Source: Chromatiales bacterium (GTDB taxonomy: Bacteria > Pseudomonadota > Gammaproteobacteria > Chromatiales > Chromatiaceae). From it: a stretch of DNA of 54,806 nucleotides. The notes under the pieces are model-generated. The model ran no database searches and was not told where the DNA came from. It saw nothing but the letters and a program-made list of their open reading frames with translations. Both the position numbers and the translations under genes were made by a program. The number at the start of each line of letters is the position of its first letter. Position 1 is the first letter of the stretch. The stretch lies in NCBI GenBank assembly GCA_030145425.1, contig JAQYVO010000007.1, forward strand, positions 1-54,806. Reading direction: 5' to 3'. Below are positions 43,454-53,432 of the stretch, piece after piece.

Positions 43454-45419
43454 CCCCGGATGTTCGTGCCGCCATTGTCCCGAGTGGCTGAACCGGGGCC
43501 ATACTGTTTTCGAGGCGTCTGGGCTCCCTTCCCAGCCTCTCGTCGTATATGACCGCATAGGAAAGCACCAGCTGGGTGTAGCGCCGGGTCTCACTGAAAG
43601 GAATAGTCTCCACCCAAATATCCGCCGGCGTCGTCTCATCGGGCAGCCACTTCATTACGCGGCTGGGGCCGGCATTGTAAGCGGCCGTTGCCAGAACGGC
43701 ATTATCGTCAAGACGGTCCATGACCTGGCGCAGATAAGCGGTACCCAGGTTGATGTTGGTCGAGGGTCGCAGCAGTCTGCGCTTTCCCGGGGGGGGTAGT
43801 TTCAATCTGTTGGCGACAGACCGTGCCGTGCCCGGCATGAGCTGCATCAGGCCAAGGGCTCCCGCGGGGGATCTCGCATCCGGGGCGAAGGCGCTCTCCT
43901 GCCTCACCACGGCAAATATCCATGATTTGTCCAACTGGCGCTTGTCCACAGCCCGGTCGACGTACTGGTCGTGCTCTATCGGGAAGCGCAGTTCGAGATC
44001 GTCCCAGTAGCCCGTTCGCGCCAATGTGAATATGGCCTGGTCGTACCAGCCCCAGCTCTGGGCGATTTTCGCCGCGGCCTGCAGGTCCCGGGTATCGAGA
44101 TCTGCGGTTGCCATGCGCCATTCCCGGCGGGCGTCAAGGAACCGATTCAACAGGTAGAGCTCCCTCGCCCTGCTTACGCCGGACTTGATGGACAGATTTC
44201 CGATCAGGTACAGATTGACTTCCAGGGGCTGGTGCTCCAGGTGGTAAGGCCCATCTATCCGATCTGCTGCGAGGAACCCATGATAGCTGCGGTTCCCGGC
44301 CAATTCCTCCAGAATAGCGAGGGCCTTCTCCCTATCCCCCGATCCTTCCAGTGCCCTTGCCCGCCAATAGCGCCAGCGTTCCGTTTCGGCAAGCTCCTGC
44401 GGCAATGCGCTTATCCATTTTTTCGCCATTTGCCAGTCCTGCCGGGAAAGTGCGGCCCGAATACGGGTCTCCAGCAGATATTTGTCGGTTTCCCGTGGCT
44501 CGATCCGGTCGAAACGTTCCAGGAGATCCGGCCCGGGGTCCCGCAGGGAGCCAAGCGCGATTGCCCGATTGGCCTGATATCGCTGATCGTCGTTGAAATT
44601 GTAAAGACGGCTGATGGTATTCCAGGCGACCTCGGCTTTCTCCGGTTGCTTGCGGGCCAGCCTCTGCACACCATGAAGCAGGATCTGCTCCCGGTAGGGG
44701 TGTGGGTCCGAGAACTTTTCGGCATCCAGAATCCGGTGGGGGCGGTTGTGAATCTCCAGCCAAAGTGCCAGAACATCTTTGTCCCCGGCCGTCAGATATC
44801 TGCCCAGGTAACTGGCCAGACCTTTCTGGCGCGCGGCCATGGCCAACCCGATGCGCTGCCAGACCAGGGACGGGGTGAGTCTCCCGGCTTCACGCCAGGC
44901 CTTGAATACCGGATCACAGGCCCGGGGTTGAGAACGGCCGTGCAGCCAAATCTCCTCAACCTGTCCCATTGCCTCCTCGACATGTCCCGTATTGAGTTGT
45001 GCCTGCAGATAGCGACAATGTCTTCTGGTATTGTTCACCGGTCGGTAAAATGTCCTGTAGTCGTCCCAGCGGCCCTGCCTGGACAGCTGATCCAGCCAGA
45101 CATTGCGCATCCTTCTTGCCAGCGGCGTGTCGCCGTAGTTCTCCAGAAACTGCCCGACGCGCTCCCCGGTGAGTTTGCCCGGATTACCGGTAAGTTCCCG
45201 GTACACCAGATAGGGGTAAAGCGGATAGTCTGGCAGCCGACTTTTCAATCGCAGGTAGGTTTTGCGGTCTTGTTGCCGCAACGCCTTTTCGGCGGTGAGA
45301 AAATCCGCTCTCTGGCTGGACAGGGCGGATTGGCCGGCGACAGCAAGCGTACCGCATGCCATCAGCAGGGTAAGCGGGTAGAGCAGCAGTGGGAACAGCC
45401 GGATGCCGGCGTTATTCAT
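43428..45419 (-). CDS. slt: Soluble lytic murein transglycosylase
   Basis: A 663-residue periplasmic enzyme cleaving peptidoglycan to 1,6-anhydromuropeptides. The signal region (LFPLLLYPLTLLMAC) ends in a lipobox-like LMAC, so the protein might be lipid-anchored, whereas the E. coli enzyme is soluble. The superhelical U- and L-domains span about 40-480 (TAEKALRQQDRKTYLRLKSR, RYWRARALEGSGDREKALAI), and the C-terminal SLT domain at about 490-640 has WIFAVVRQESAFAPDARSPA with catalytic Glu508, GALGLMQLMPGTARSVA, INLGTAYLRQVMDRLDDNAV and ATAAYNAGPSRV. The length fits Slt70. Tail-to-tail overlap of 26 bp with the cyclase-like gene. Confidence 0.95.
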   Translation of the reverse strand: MNNAGIRLFPLLLYPLTLLMACGTLAVAGQSALSSQRADFLTAEKALRQQDRKTYLRLKSRLPDYPLYPYLVYRELTGNPGKLTGERVGQFLENYGDTPLARRMRNVWLDQLSRQGRWDDYRTFYRPVNNTRRHCRYLQAQLNTGHVEEAMGQVEEIWLHGRSQPRACDPVFKAWREAGRLTPSLVWQRIGLAMAARQKGLASYLGRYLTAGDKDVLALWLEIHNRPHRILDAEKFSDPHPYREQILLHGVQRLARKQPEKAEVAWNTISRLYNFNDDQRYQANRAIALGSLRDPGPDLLERFDRIEPRETDKYLLETRIRAALSRQDWQMAKKWISALPQELAETERWRYWRARALEGSGDREKALAILEELAGNRSYHGFLAADRIDGPYHLEHQPLEVNLYLIGNLSIKSGVSRARELYLLNRFLDARREWRMATADLDTRDLQAAAKIAQSWGWYDQAIFTLARTGYWDDLELRFPIEHDQYVDRAVDKRQLDKSWIFAVVRQESAFAPDARSPAGALGLMQLMPGTARSVANRLKLPPPGKRRLLRPSTNINLGTAYLRQVMDRLDDNAVLATAAYNAGPSRVMKWLPDETTPADIWVETIPFSETRRYTQLVLSYAVIYDERLGREPRRLENSMAPVQPLGTMAARTSGVKTSRAAL

Positions 45420-45619
45420 GTGTCTGGAGTCGGTCTGCGTAAAGTGTGATTTTTCAACAGGATCTGCATCATACGCGAATCACTTCAGGAATTAATAGTG
45501 TTGAAAGTTGTGACAATTATAGCTGCAACAGGTGGTTAGAGCTGATATACAATCTAACTATCAGTAATTAAAAGATTATTCCGGTGCCCGGAGTCGGTGT
45601 GCCGATGGAGACAAGGCAG

Positions 45620-46060
45620 ATGAGCGAGAACGAACAGCTGAATATGCAGTTGATCAGCGGTATTGCGGCGTTTGAGGGCAAGAACTTTACCGTTGCGGTG
45701 CAGACCCTGTCGCCCCTGGCCGATCAGGGTGACCCGGAGGCCCAGTACCGCGTAGCCATCATGGCGCAAAACGGTCTGGGTATGACGGTTAACGAGCTGC
45801 TCGCCTTCAAGTACATGAAGTCGGCGGCGGAAAGCGGGATGGCGCCCGCACAGCATGGACTGGGATTCATGTACAAGGTAGGGGAGTGCGTCACCCAAAA
45901 CAGCAGCAAGGCGGCCGAATGGTTCAGGAAGTCCGCGGAACAGGGCATGGCAGGGTCCCAGACCACACTGGCAATGATGTACGAGCAGGGCGACGGGGTT
46001 GAAAAAGACGCCGAAGAGGCCAGACGCTGGTATCGCCTGGCTGGCTTCGACGAGGTTTAG
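45620..46060 (+). CDS. Sel1-repeat protein
   Basis: A 146-residue protein of about three Sel1-like TPR units: TVAVQTLSPLADQGDPEAQY, ELLAFKYMKSAAESGMAPAQ, SKAAEWFRKSAEQGMAGSQT and AEEARRWYRLAGFDEV. No signal peptide, so a cytoplasmic scaffold or adaptor. The ATG at 45620 has GGAGACAAGG upstream; ATG 45605 and GTG 45584 are in-frame alternatives. The stop is 3 bp from the convergent DAHP synthase stop. Confidence 0.85.
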   Translation: MSENEQLNMQLISGIAAFEGKNFTVAVQTLSPLADQGDPEAQYRVAIMAQNGLGMTVNELLAFKYMKSAAESGMAPAQHGLGFMYKVGECVTQNSSKAAEWFRKSAEQGMAGSQTTLAMMYEQGDGVEKDAEEARRWYRLAGFDEV

Positions 46061-46063
46061 GCC

Positions 46064-47140
46064 CTAAAGCAAAGGATTGCGTTTAGGGCTCTCACGGCGC
46101 CTGCGCACCGCCTCGGCGAGCAGGCGCAGCAGTGGTTCGGTGTCCGCCCAGCTGATACAGGCATCGGTGATGCTCTGCCCGTACACGGGTTCCCGGTCCG
46201 CACGCCACTCCTGGCGGCCGGCCTCCAGGAAGCTTTCGATCATGGTGCCCAATATCCGGTGGTCGCCCCGGCTGATCTGGCCTGCCACGTCACGGCCGAT
46301 ATCAACCTGTTTCTGTTGGCGCTTGCGGCTGTTGGCATGGCTGAAGTCGATCATCATCCTGGGGCGAAAGCCCGCAGTCTCCATCTCCTCGGCGGCGATA
46401 TTGATGCTTTCGGTGTCGTAGTTGGGGCGCAGGCCTCCGCGCAGGATAACGTGGCAGTCCTCATTCCCGCTGGTGGCGAAGATGGCAGATAAGCCGTCCT
46501 TGGTCACCGACAGAAAATGGTGGGGCTGGGAGGCGGAGCGAATTGCGTCCAGGGCAATCTTCAGGGTGCCGTTGGTACCGTTTTTGAATCCCACGGGACA
46601 GGACAGGCCGGAGGCCAGTTCCCTGTGTCCCTGGCTTTCCGTGGTGCGTGCACCGATGGCACCCCAGCTGATCAGATCGGCGACATACTGGGGGCTGATC
46701 AGGTCCAGGTACTCGGTACCCGCAGGCAGGCCCATGTTGTTCAGGTCCAGCAGCAGTTCCCGTGCCAGGTGCAGGCCCTTGTTGATGTGGAAGGTGCCGT
46801 CCAGGTCCGGATCGTTGATCAGTCCCTTCCAGCCGACCGTGGTGCGGGGCTTCTCGAAATAGACCCGCATCACGATCATCAAATCTTCCTGCAGTTCCAG
46901 ACGCAAGGCGTTGAGTCGGGTTGCATAGTCCCGGGCCGCCTCCGGGTCGTGTACCGAACAGGGGCCGACAACGACGATCAGTCGGTCATCCTCGTCGTGA
47001 ATGATACGGTGGATCGCCTGGCGAGCCTGGAACACGGTTTGGGCCGCCTGGTCCGTAACGGCGAAATCTGCCAGGAGTTGTGCCGGCGATATCAGCTCAC
47101 CGATGCCGCGAATTCGAAGGTCGTCTGTTTGGGGGCGCAT
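46064..47140 (-). CDS. 3-deoxy-7-phosphoheptulonate (DAHP) synthase, class I
   Basis: Commits erythrose-4-phosphate and phosphoenolpyruvate to aromatic amino acid synthesis. A 358-residue AroF/AroG/AroH-type enzyme: the N-terminal regulatory stretch IRGIGELISPAQLLADF, then IVVVGPCSVHDPEAARDYA, VMRVYFEKPRTTVGWKGLIN, WGAIGARTTESQGHRELASG, PVGFKNGTNGTLKIALDAI, CHVILRGGLRPNYDT, RMMIDFSHANSRKRQQKQ and YGQSITDACISWADTE. PEP, E4P and metal residues (Cys, Lys, His, Glu, Asp) lie in these blocks. The feedback amino acid (Phe, Tyr or Trp) cannot be decided by eye, so no symbol is given. Monocistronic. Confidence 0.96.
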   Translation of the reverse strand: MRPQTDDLRIRGIGELISPAQLLADFAVTDQAAQTVFQARQAIHRIIHDEDDRLIVVVGPCSVHDPEAARDYATRLNALRLELQEDLMIVMRVYFEKPRTTVGWKGLINDPDLDGTFHINKGLHLARELLLDLNNMGLPAGTEYLDLISPQYVADLISWGAIGARTTESQGHRELASGLSCPVGFKNGTNGTLKIALDAIRSASQPHHFLSVTKDGLSAIFATSGNEDCHVILRGGLRPNYDTESINIAAEEMETAGFRPRMMIDFSHANSRKRQQKQVDIGRDVAGQISRGDHRILGTMIESFLEAGRQEWRADREPVYGQSITDACISWADTEPLLRLLAEAVRRRRESPKRNPLL

Positions 47141-47318
47141 GTGCAGGAAGTGTCCGGGGCTGATCGAAGGGGCCGCAATTAACCCAGGAATATCGGGCTA
47201 TTTGGGGGTTCAAGTTAAGGTAGACTACCTTAGAGAGGGTTGAATTTGCTGTCAATCGAAGCGGAGATGCCATCCAGGCACAATGAAGGGTTCACCGCCC
47301 CGGGGGAGATGTTAAACC

Positions 47319-47996
47319 ATGTCAGATCTGCAGTTGATCATAGGAAATTGCAATTATTCGTCCTGGTCGTTGAGACCCTGGTTTTTTCTGGCGTATCACG
47401 GCGTGGATTTCGACGTTAAAAGAGTTTCGCTTTTTACCGAGACCATGGGAAAGGAACTGGAGCCCTATTTCTCCGATGGCAAAGTGCCGGTCCTGAGGGA
47501 CGGGGAGATCGAGATCTGGGACACCCTGGCCATTCTCGAATACCTGGTAGAGCGCTTCCCGAAACTCCAGGGATGGCCGGAGGATACCCGTGCCCGCGCT
47601 GTCGCCCGTTCGGTGAGTGCGGAGATGCACAGCAGTTTTCCCGATCTTCGCAGCGAGATGCCCATGAACTGCAGGCGCAGGTTTGTGGGGTTTGAGCCCT
47701 CTCAGGCGGCGAGCAGGGATATACAGCGGGTTTCTGCTATCTGGCGTTACTGCCGTGAACAGTTTGGCCGTAATGGCCCCTGGCTTTTCGGTCGGTTCAG
47801 CGCGGCCGACTGCATGTTCGCGCCCGTGGTCATGCGGTTTGTCGGTTATGGGATCGAACTCGATGAAACGGCAGGCCGCTATATGGACACGCTGTACAAC
47901 AGCCACGCAGCCCGAACCTGGGTCGCTTTGGGTCAGGCGGAGACCGAGGTGATCGAGGAAGATGAGGCGCCCTGGCCCAGCGAAGCGATCTCTTAA
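47319..47996 (+). CDS. Glutathione S-transferase family protein
   Basis: A 225-residue GST-fold protein. The thioredoxin-like N-terminal domain (about 1-80) has IIGNCNYSSWSLRPWFFLAY with the Ser-type active-site region, KVPVLRDGEIEIWDTLAILE (cis-Pro and Glu/Asp for glutathione) and YLVERFP. The helical domain holds WLFGRFSAADCMFAPVVMRF. This pattern is like bacterial GSTs near the zeta/YfcF group. A half copy of the palindromic repeat follows the stop within 10 bp. Confidence 0.9.
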   Translation: MSDLQLIIGNCNYSSWSLRPWFFLAYHGVDFDVKRVSLFTETMGKELEPYFSDGKVPVLRDGEIEIWDTLAILEYLVERFPKLQGWPEDTRARAVARSVSAEMHSSFPDLRSEMPMNCRRRFVGFEPSQAASRDIQRVSAIWRYCREQFGRNGPWLFGRFSAADCMFAPVVMRFVGYGIELDETAGRYMDTLYNSHAARTWVALGQAETEVIEEDEAPWPSEAIS

Positions 47997-48001
47997 CCCT
48001 T

Positions 48002-48013
48002 TTAACAGGCCCT
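48002..48013. repeat. Short half copy of the 48-bp palindromic repeat
   Basis: TTAACAGGCCCT equals the outer 12 bp of the right arm of copy A and is followed by GGC, similar to the CCCTGG context at 30853 and 54654. It lies in the 29-bp gap between the GST and DUF482 genes. Confidence 0.5.
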
Positions 48014-48025
48014 GGCTGAATCCCT

Positions 48026-49165
48026 TTGGAAATCAGTATTCACGACCGGATAGAAGAGATACCGGCAGACCAATGGAACCTCCTGGTACGGGACAACCAG
48101 CCGTTTCTGCGCCACGAGTTTCTCCATGCCATGGAACGGCACGGCTGTGTTGGGGAGGCATTCGGTTGGCTGCCACGCCACATCGCCGTCTTCGAAGGGG
48201 GTCTCCTTGTCGGCGCCATGCCCCTCTATGAAAAGTACAACTCCTACGGTGAGTTCGTGTTCGATAACGCCTGGGCGGATGCCTATCAACGTGCGGGGCT
48301 TACCTACTATCCCAAACTGGTTTCGGCCGTTCCCTATACTCCCGCCACAGGCCAGCGTCTGCTCTGTTCGCCAGAAGGCCGAGACGAGATCTTTCCCCTT
48401 TTACTGCAGACGGCACTGGGGCTTGGGCAGCGTGTGGGTGCCAGCGGCTTCCACTGCCTGTTTCCCATGGCGGAAGAGCAGGACTACATGGAACACCTGC
48501 ACCTGATGGCCCGCCATGACTGTCAGTTTCACTGGCACAACCAGGGCTACACCGGATTCGATGCTTTCCTGGATCGGTTGACAACCAAGAAGCGAAAGAA
48601 CATTCGTCGGGAGAGACGACTCGTACAGGAATCAGGCGTAGTATTGCGATGCCTCGACGGGCACACCGCGAGTCGTAAGGACTGGGAGGACTTTACTGAT
48701 TTCTACCTCGAGCTTTTCGACCGGAAATGGGGCATGGCGACCTTCAATCTGGGATTTTTCATGGAAGTCGCGCATAGACTGCCGGACCAGGTGCTGCTGG
48801 TTTTGGCGGATCTGGATGGAAGCTGCATCGCCGGTTCCCTGATGTACCACAGCGATACCACGCTGTACGGCCGCCACTGGGGTTGTGTGCAACAGGTGGA
48901 CTGTCTGCATTTTGAGGCTTGCTATTATCAAGGCATCGAGTTCTGTATCAATCAGGGCCTCAGCCGGTTTGAACCGGGCGCCCAGGGCGAACACAAGATC
49001 GCCCGTGGATTCACACCTACCCTGACGCGTTCAAGCCACTGGATTGCCGACCAGGGATTTCGTAAACCCATCGAAGCCTTTGTGAAACATGAACAGCAGG
49101 CCGTGGCCGACTATATGCGTCAATTGAACGCCTCCCTCCCTTACCGACTGGACGAAGCCTCATGA
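48026..49165 (+). CDS. DUF482 FemAB-like/GNAT-fold protein
   Basis: A 379-residue protein of the DUF482 (peptidoglycan biosynthesis/recognition, FemAB-like) family. Motifs: IPADQWNLLVRDNQPFLRHE, AMPLYEKYNSYGEFVFDNAW, YTPATGQRLLC, TTKKRKNIRRERRLVQESG, WGMATFNLGFFMEVAHRLPD and FEPGAQGEHKIARGFTPTLT. These proteins have tandem GNAT folds, and the substrate is unknown. The start is TTG at 48026, the only one giving the full domain. It overlaps the DUF938 gene by 4 bp (ATGA), so the two are coupled. Confidence 0.9.
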   Translation: MEISIHDRIEEIPADQWNLLVRDNQPFLRHEFLHAMERHGCVGEAFGWLPRHIAVFEGGLLVGAMPLYEKYNSYGEFVFDNAWADAYQRAGLTYYPKLVSAVPYTPATGQRLLCSPEGRDEIFPLLLQTALGLGQRVGASGFHCLFPMAEEQDYMEHLHLMARHDCQFHWHNQGYTGFDAFLDRLTTKKRKNIRRERRLVQESGVVLRCLDGHTASRKDWEDFTDFYLELFDRKWGMATFNLGFFMEVAHRLPDQVLLVLADLDGSCIAGSLMYHSDTTLYGRHWGCVQQVDCLHFEACYYQGIEFCINQGLSRFEPGAQGEHKIARGFTPTLTRSSHWIADQGFRKPIEAFVKHEQQAVADYMRQLNASLPYRLDEAS

Positions 49166-49788
49166 AGCCGTACGCCGAATCCTGCGACAACAATCGTGGG
49201 CCGATCCTCGATATCATCCGGCCGCTGTTTGCCGGTTGCGCCCATGTCCTCGAGATCGGTGGCGGCACCGGGCAGCATGCTGTTTATTTTGCCGAAAACC
49301 TGCCTCATCTCACCTGGCATACCAGTGATTTGGAAAGTTGTCACGATGGCATCCGGCAGTGGCTCGACGAGGCGGCACTGCCGAACACCCGAGGACCCCT
49401 GCTGCTGGACGTATGTCAGCCGGACTGGACCGTACCGGAGGTGGATGCCGTGTTTTCAGTGAATACGGCACACATCATGCACTGGCCTATGGTGGAAGGG
49501 TTGTTCGACGGTGTGGGTCGCCTGCTTCCCCCGGGAGGGAGGTTCGTGCTCTACGGTGCCTTCAATTACGGTGGCAATTTCACCACCGAAAGCAACGCCC
49601 GGTTCGATCTCTGGCTGAAAGAGCGGGATCCACTCAGCGGAATCAGGGACTTCGAGGCGGTCAATGCCCTTGCCGAGCAGGGGGGGATGCTGTTGGAGGA
49701 GGATTACGCGATGCCGAACAACAATCGGATACTTTGTTGGAGGAAAGAAGGGCCGAGGGCTAAGGAAGGGCCAAGGGCCGAGGGCTAA
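49162..49788 (+). CDS. DUF938 SAM-dependent methyltransferase-like protein with a repeat-encoded tail
   Basis: A 208-residue Rossmann-fold methyltransferase of the DUF938 family: MKPYAESCDNNRGPILDIIR, VLEIGGGTGQHAVYFAENLP (SAM motif I), TWHTSDLESCHDGIRQWLDE, VFSVNTAHIMHWPMVEGLFD and RFVLYGAFNYGGNFTTESN. Substrate unknown. The family normally ends near NNRILCWRK. Here the frame continues into a 25-bp tandem repeat, adding EGPRAKEGPRAEG before a TAA inside the second repeat unit. The tail is therefore recent and probably functionless. Coupled to the DUF482 gene. Confidence 0.9.
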   Translation: MKPYAESCDNNRGPILDIIRPLFAGCAHVLEIGGGTGQHAVYFAENLPHLTWHTSDLESCHDGIRQWLDEAALPNTRGPLLLDVCQPDWTVPEVDAVFSVNTAHIMHWPMVEGLFDGVGRLLPPGGRFVLYGAFNYGGNFTTESNARFDLWLKERDPLSGIRDFEAVNALAEQGGMLLEEDYAMPNNNRILCWRKEGPRAKEGPRAEG

Positions 49789-49824
49789 GGAAGGGCCAAG
49801 GGCCGAGGGCTAAGGAAGGGCCAA
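49750..49824. repeat. 25-bp tandem repeat, three exact units
   Basis: GGGCCGAGGGCTAAGGAAGG-GCCAA is repeated three times without change (49750, 49775, 49800), followed by a variant unit. The first one and a half units are translated as the C-terminus of the DUF938 protein; the TAA in unit two ends it. Confidence 0.95.
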
Positions 49825-49829
49825 GGGCC

Positions 49830-49928
49830 TAGGGCCGAGGGCCAAGGAATAGGTTAAGAGGCTTCCAGCCACCAGTTCCCCGATACCGATACCTGCTCCC
49901 AGCTATTATTCCTCGGCCCTCGGCCCTA
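49830..49928. repeat. Inverted repeat of the GGGCCGAGGGCC family
   Basis: The 22-bp arms at 49830-49851 (TAGGGCCGAGGGCC...) and 49907-49928 (TATTCCTCGGCCCTCGG...) are complementary with one mismatch and enclose 55 bp. The left arm is a variant of the preceding tandem unit. A long stem could form in RNA after the DUF938 gene and upstream of dxs. Confidence 0.85.
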
Positions 49929-50108
49929 AATCTCCCCAGCTTCCAGAAAGCTATACTTCCAGCATTGAGCTTCCTAGAAACCACACTGGTTTTCGGGCTA
50001 TTGAGCTTTTTATCCCTCCCCTTCCGCAATACGTTAGAATATGAAACTTTTATGACAGGATTTTGCTCCTGGGAGCATGCCTTCTGCATAGATTCCGAGC
50101 CCGGAAAC

Positions 50109-52016
50109 ATGTCAAAAACCGAAGACAACACAAATATCGGCAGTTATCCGCTCTTGGATTCCGTCAATCTGCCGGGGGACCTGAAACGGCTGCAAGGCTA
50201 CGAGTTGCCCCAGCTCGCGGACGAACTGCGCAGCTTTCTGGTCGATACCTTGTCCCGGACCGGCGGACACCTGGCGGCTGGCCTCGGTGTGGTGGAACTC
50301 ACCATAGCCCTGCATTACGTATTCAACACACCCAGAGACAGGCTTGTATGGGATGTGGGGCACCAGGCCTACCCCCATAAGATACTGACCGGCCGGAAAC
50401 ACCTGATGCCCATGCTGCGTCAGAAAGACGGCATTTCCGGATTTCCGCGGCGTGAAGAGAGCGAGTTCGATACCTTCGGAACCGGGCACTCGAGCACCTC
50501 CATCGGTGCGGCCCTGGGCATGGCGGCGGCAGCCAAACAGAAAGGCGAGCAGCGACATGTGGTGGCGGTGATCGGCGACGCCGCCATGAGCGCCGGCATG
50601 GCATTCGAGGCCCTCAATCATGCAGGTGCGCTGGATCTGGATCTGCTGGTGATACTCAATGACAACGACATGTCCATTTCCGCGCCGGTCGGGGCCTTCC
50701 GCAACCACCTGGCAAGGGTGCTGTCGGGAAAACTCTATACAACGGTGCGGGAAGGGGGCAAGAGCGCGCTCAGTAATATGCCCAATTTGAGCGAACTGGT
50801 GGGGCGATGGGAAGAGCATATGAAGGGCATGGTGATGCCAGGCACCCTGTTCGAGGAACTTGGATTCAACTACATCGGCGCCGTAGACGGACACGACCTG
50901 GATACCCTGGTCACTACTCTGGAGAACATGAAGTCCATGCACGGGCCGCGCCTCCTGCACATCGTCACGAAAAAGGGCAAGGGGTATAAACCGGCGGAGG
51001 GCGATCCGTGCGTCTACCACGGTGTCACGCCCTTCAACCCGGATACCGGAAAAATGGTGAGCAAGCCGGGCGGAAAAAGCTATACCCAGGTGTTTGGCGA
51101 ATGGCTCTGCGACCTGGCGGAGGAGGATGATCGTCTCGTGGCCATCACGCCGGCGATGTGTGAAGGATCAGGACTGGTGGATTTCTCCAGGCGATTTCCA
51201 GACAGGTATTACGATGTGGGAATCGCGGAGCAGCATGCGGTTACCTTTGCCGCCGGGTTGGCGTGCGAAGGGACCAAGCCGGTGGTTGCGATCTATTCGA
51301 CATTCCTGCAGCGGGCCTACGACCAGTTGATACATGATGTGGCGCTTCAGAATCTGGATGTGACCTTTGCGGTGGACAGGGCAGGTCAGGTGGGCGCAGA
51401 TGGCGCCACTCATGCCGGGAGTTTCGACCTCAGCTATACCCGCGCGCTGCCGAACATGGTGATCATGGCGCCGGCGGACGAGAATGAGTGCAGGCAGATG
51501 CTCCAGACTGCCTATGAATACCCGGGGCCTGCAATGGTCCGTTATCCTCGTGGAAGCGGGCCCGGCGTAGCGGTTGAAAATCAGCTGACGCTGCTGCCCA
51601 TGGGTGAGGGGGTGGTTCGTCGGCAGGGCCGCCGCGTGGCTTTCCTGGCATTCGGCAGCATGCTTGCCCGTGCCATGGAGGCGGCAGAGCATCTCGATGC
51701 CACGGCCGCCAACATGCGTTTCGTAAAACCCCTGGATGAGGCGTTGATCCTGCGTCTTGCGGACGGCCACGATCTGCTGGTAACCCTGGAAGAAAACGTT
51801 CTTCAGGGCGGAGCGGGTTCGGCCGTGGGCGAGTTTCTGAACAAGATCCAGCATTCGGTGAAAGTGCTGAATCTTGGGCTGCCAGATTATTTTATAGAGC
51901 AGGCCTCGGTGGAGCAGCAGTTGCAGGAGGCGCAACTCGACCTGGACAGCATCCTGGGTGCGGTATCCGAGGCGCTCGGCCCCATAGAGCTCAGTCTCGG
52001 ACGCAAGCATTCATGA
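50109..52016 (+). CDS. dxs: 1-deoxy-D-xylulose-5-phosphate synthase
   Basis: Thiamine-diphosphate enzyme that condenses pyruvate and glyceraldehyde-3-phosphate, first step of MEP isoprenoid synthesis. The ATG at 50109 gives 635 residues, near E. coli Dxs; the frame is open 48 codons upstream but that part is not conserved. Motifs: [59 protein letters not shown] with [15 protein letters not shown] (ThDP and Mg site), [39 protein letters not shown] (catalytic Glu) and [20 protein letters not shown]. The DUF945 gene overlaps its end by 4 bp. Confidence 0.97.
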   Translation: MSKTEDNTNIGSYPLLDSVNLPGDLKRLQGYELPQLADELRSFLVDTLSRTGGHLAAGLGVVELTIALHYVFNTPRDRLVWDVGHQAYPHKILTGRKHLMPMLRQKDGISGFPRREESEFDTFGTGHSSTSIGAALGMAAAAKQKGEQRHVVAVIGDAAMSAGMAFEALNHAGALDLDLLVILNDNDMSISAPVGAFRNHLARVLSGKLYTTVREGGKSALSNMPNLSELVGRWEEHMKGMVMPGTLFEELGFNYIGAVDGHDLDTLVTTLENMKSMHGPRLLHIVTKKGKGYKPAEGDPCVYHGVTPFNPDTGKMVSKPGGKSYTQVFGEWLCDLAEEDDRLVAITPAMCEGSGLVDFSRRFPDRYYDVGIAEQHAVTFAAGLACEGTKPVVAIYSTFLQRAYDQLIHDVALQNLDVTFAVDRAGQVGADGATHAGSFDLSYTRALPNMVIMAPADENECRQMLQTAYEYPGPAMVRYPRGSGPGVAVENQLTLLPMGEGVVRRQGRRVAFLAFGSMLARAMEAAEHLDATAANMRFVKPLDEALILRLADGHDLLVTLEENVLQGGAGSAVGEFLNKIQHSVKVLNLGLPDYFIEQASVEQQLQEAQLDLDSILGAVSEALGPIELSLGRKHS

Positions 52017-53407
52017 AGAAGTATTTCCTGTTTTTTCTGATTGTCCTGGGGGCGCTGCTGGTCATTCCCGGCATCGTGGGGTTCAAGGTGCAGGAACAGT
52101 ATCAGGGGATGCTCGACCGCACCGCGCAGAGCGGTTTCGAGATCCTGGAGCAGGAATACCACAGAGGCTGGTTTGCTTCCGAGGCGCGCGCCGAACTGCG
52201 GATTGCGATCCAGGCTTCCGTGGACTCCACCGAGCCTCTGGGAATGATACTGACCCTCGAAAACCGCATCGATCATGGTCTTCTGACCTCCCGGGGTCTG
52301 GCATTGGCAGAGATTGAAACGGATCTTCTGCTGGATGGGGAGAGTCTGTTCCCGGAAGACTATCCTGGTGTGATCGCGACACAAATATTGTTGGGCGGCA
52401 GTGGCACCACAGTTATCGAATTGCCGGCGATTGATTTGGCGGAAAACGAAGAGCGGCCGGCTGTCCGGTTTGGCGGCCTGTCCGGTGTGGTGGACTTTGA
52501 TGCGGCCATGGAAAACGTCTCCGTGAGAATGGGCATGCCCGGCCTCGAGGTTATTGAGGATGACCTGCGGCTGGTAAAGGCGGGTGAAGCTTCCATCGAA
52601 TCCCGTTCATGGCTTGGGGAGTCGGGGCTTACCCTGGGCTCGGGTAACCTGAAGCTGAATGATTTATCGATTTACGACGCCGCGTCGGGAGAACAGGTTT
52701 CCCTGCAGGGGTTGGGACTCGTGGTGGACAGCTCGGAGCAGGACGGGCAGGTGGCCGGATTCGCAACCTACAGCCTGAACAGGCTGGAGATCGGAGACAA
52801 GGAATACGGTCCGGGAATACTCAAGGTTGAGCTGGTCCGGCTGTCGGCGCCGGTGCTGCTGGAACTGCAGCGGTCCGTTGAGGATATGCAGGGACAGCAG
52901 ATGACTGAAACACAGCGGAGCATGGCCATCATGGGTGTGCTCATGGGCAGCGCGTCGGAGTTTCTGGGGAACGACCCCGGTATGTCGATCGACCCCTTGA
53001 GATTCAGTACGCCGGACGGGGAGCTGAATGCCCGGTTCTCATTGAGTGCCGATGGACTGAGGTGGGAGCACGTGGGCAACCCCCAGATATGGATGACAAA
53101 GCTCGATGCGAGCCTTTCGCTCCGGATCCCGGAAAAACTGCTCAGATCTCTGCTGGAAAATCAGGCCAGAGCCCGGCTGGTAAAGGAAATTGAAGCGCTG
53201 ACGGCGGAGCTTGGCGAACAGCCGCTCGTGGAACAGGAACAACTGGATTCCATGGTCGACGCGGAAGTGCGGGGTCAGATGGAACAATGGCTGGGCCAGG
53301 GCCTGTTGAAGCACGACCAGGAGTATGTCATCACCGAGGCGCAGCTCGCCGAAGGACAGTTAACGATAAACGGTCAGCAGATACCCCTGCCCGGACTGCA
53401 ACAGTAG
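52013..53407 (+). CDS. DUF945 (YdgA-like) protein
   Basis: A 464-residue protein with an N-terminal membrane segment ([20 protein letters not shown]) followed by the DUF945 pattern: [51 protein letters not shown], and a C-terminal [20 protein letters not shown]. YdgA proteins are anchored in the inner membrane with a large periplasmic beta-rich part; function is unclear. The ATGA overlap with dxs indicates translational coupling. It is convergent with prk, 25 bp between stops. Confidence 0.88.
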   Translation: MKKYFLFFLIVLGALLVIPGIVGFKVQEQYQGMLDRTAQSGFEILEQEYHRGWFASEARAELRIAIQASVDSTEPLGMILTLENRIDHGLLTSRGLALAEIETDLLLDGESLFPEDYPGVIATQILLGGSGTTVIELPAIDLAENEERPAVRFGGLSGVVDFDAAMENVSVRMGMPGLEVIEDDLRLVKAGEASIESRSWLGESGLTLGSGNLKLNDLSIYDAASGEQVSLQGLGLVVDSSEQDGQVAGFATYSLNRLEIGDKEYGPGILKVELVRLSAPVLLELQRSVEDMQGQQMTETQRSMAIMGVLMGSASEFLGNDPGMSIDPLRFSTPDGELNARFSLSADGLRWEHVGNPQIWMTKLDASLSLRIPEKLLRSLLENQARARLVKEIEALTAELGEQPLVEQEQLDSMVDAEVRGQMEQWLGQGLLKHDQEYVITEAQLAEGQLTINGQQIPLPGLQQ

Positions 53408-53432
53408 CGGGCAGGGGGTTCTGTTTAGCTGG

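Noticed and set aside
43971-45449. 492-codon open frame opposite slt
   Set aside because: The Slt motifs on the minus strand are unambiguous; the opposite frame has low-complexity composition and no recognisable domain.
49750-49824. CRISPR-like regular repeats
   Set aside because: The 25-bp units are directly abutting with no spacers, and no cas genes are present. It is a simple tandem repeat.
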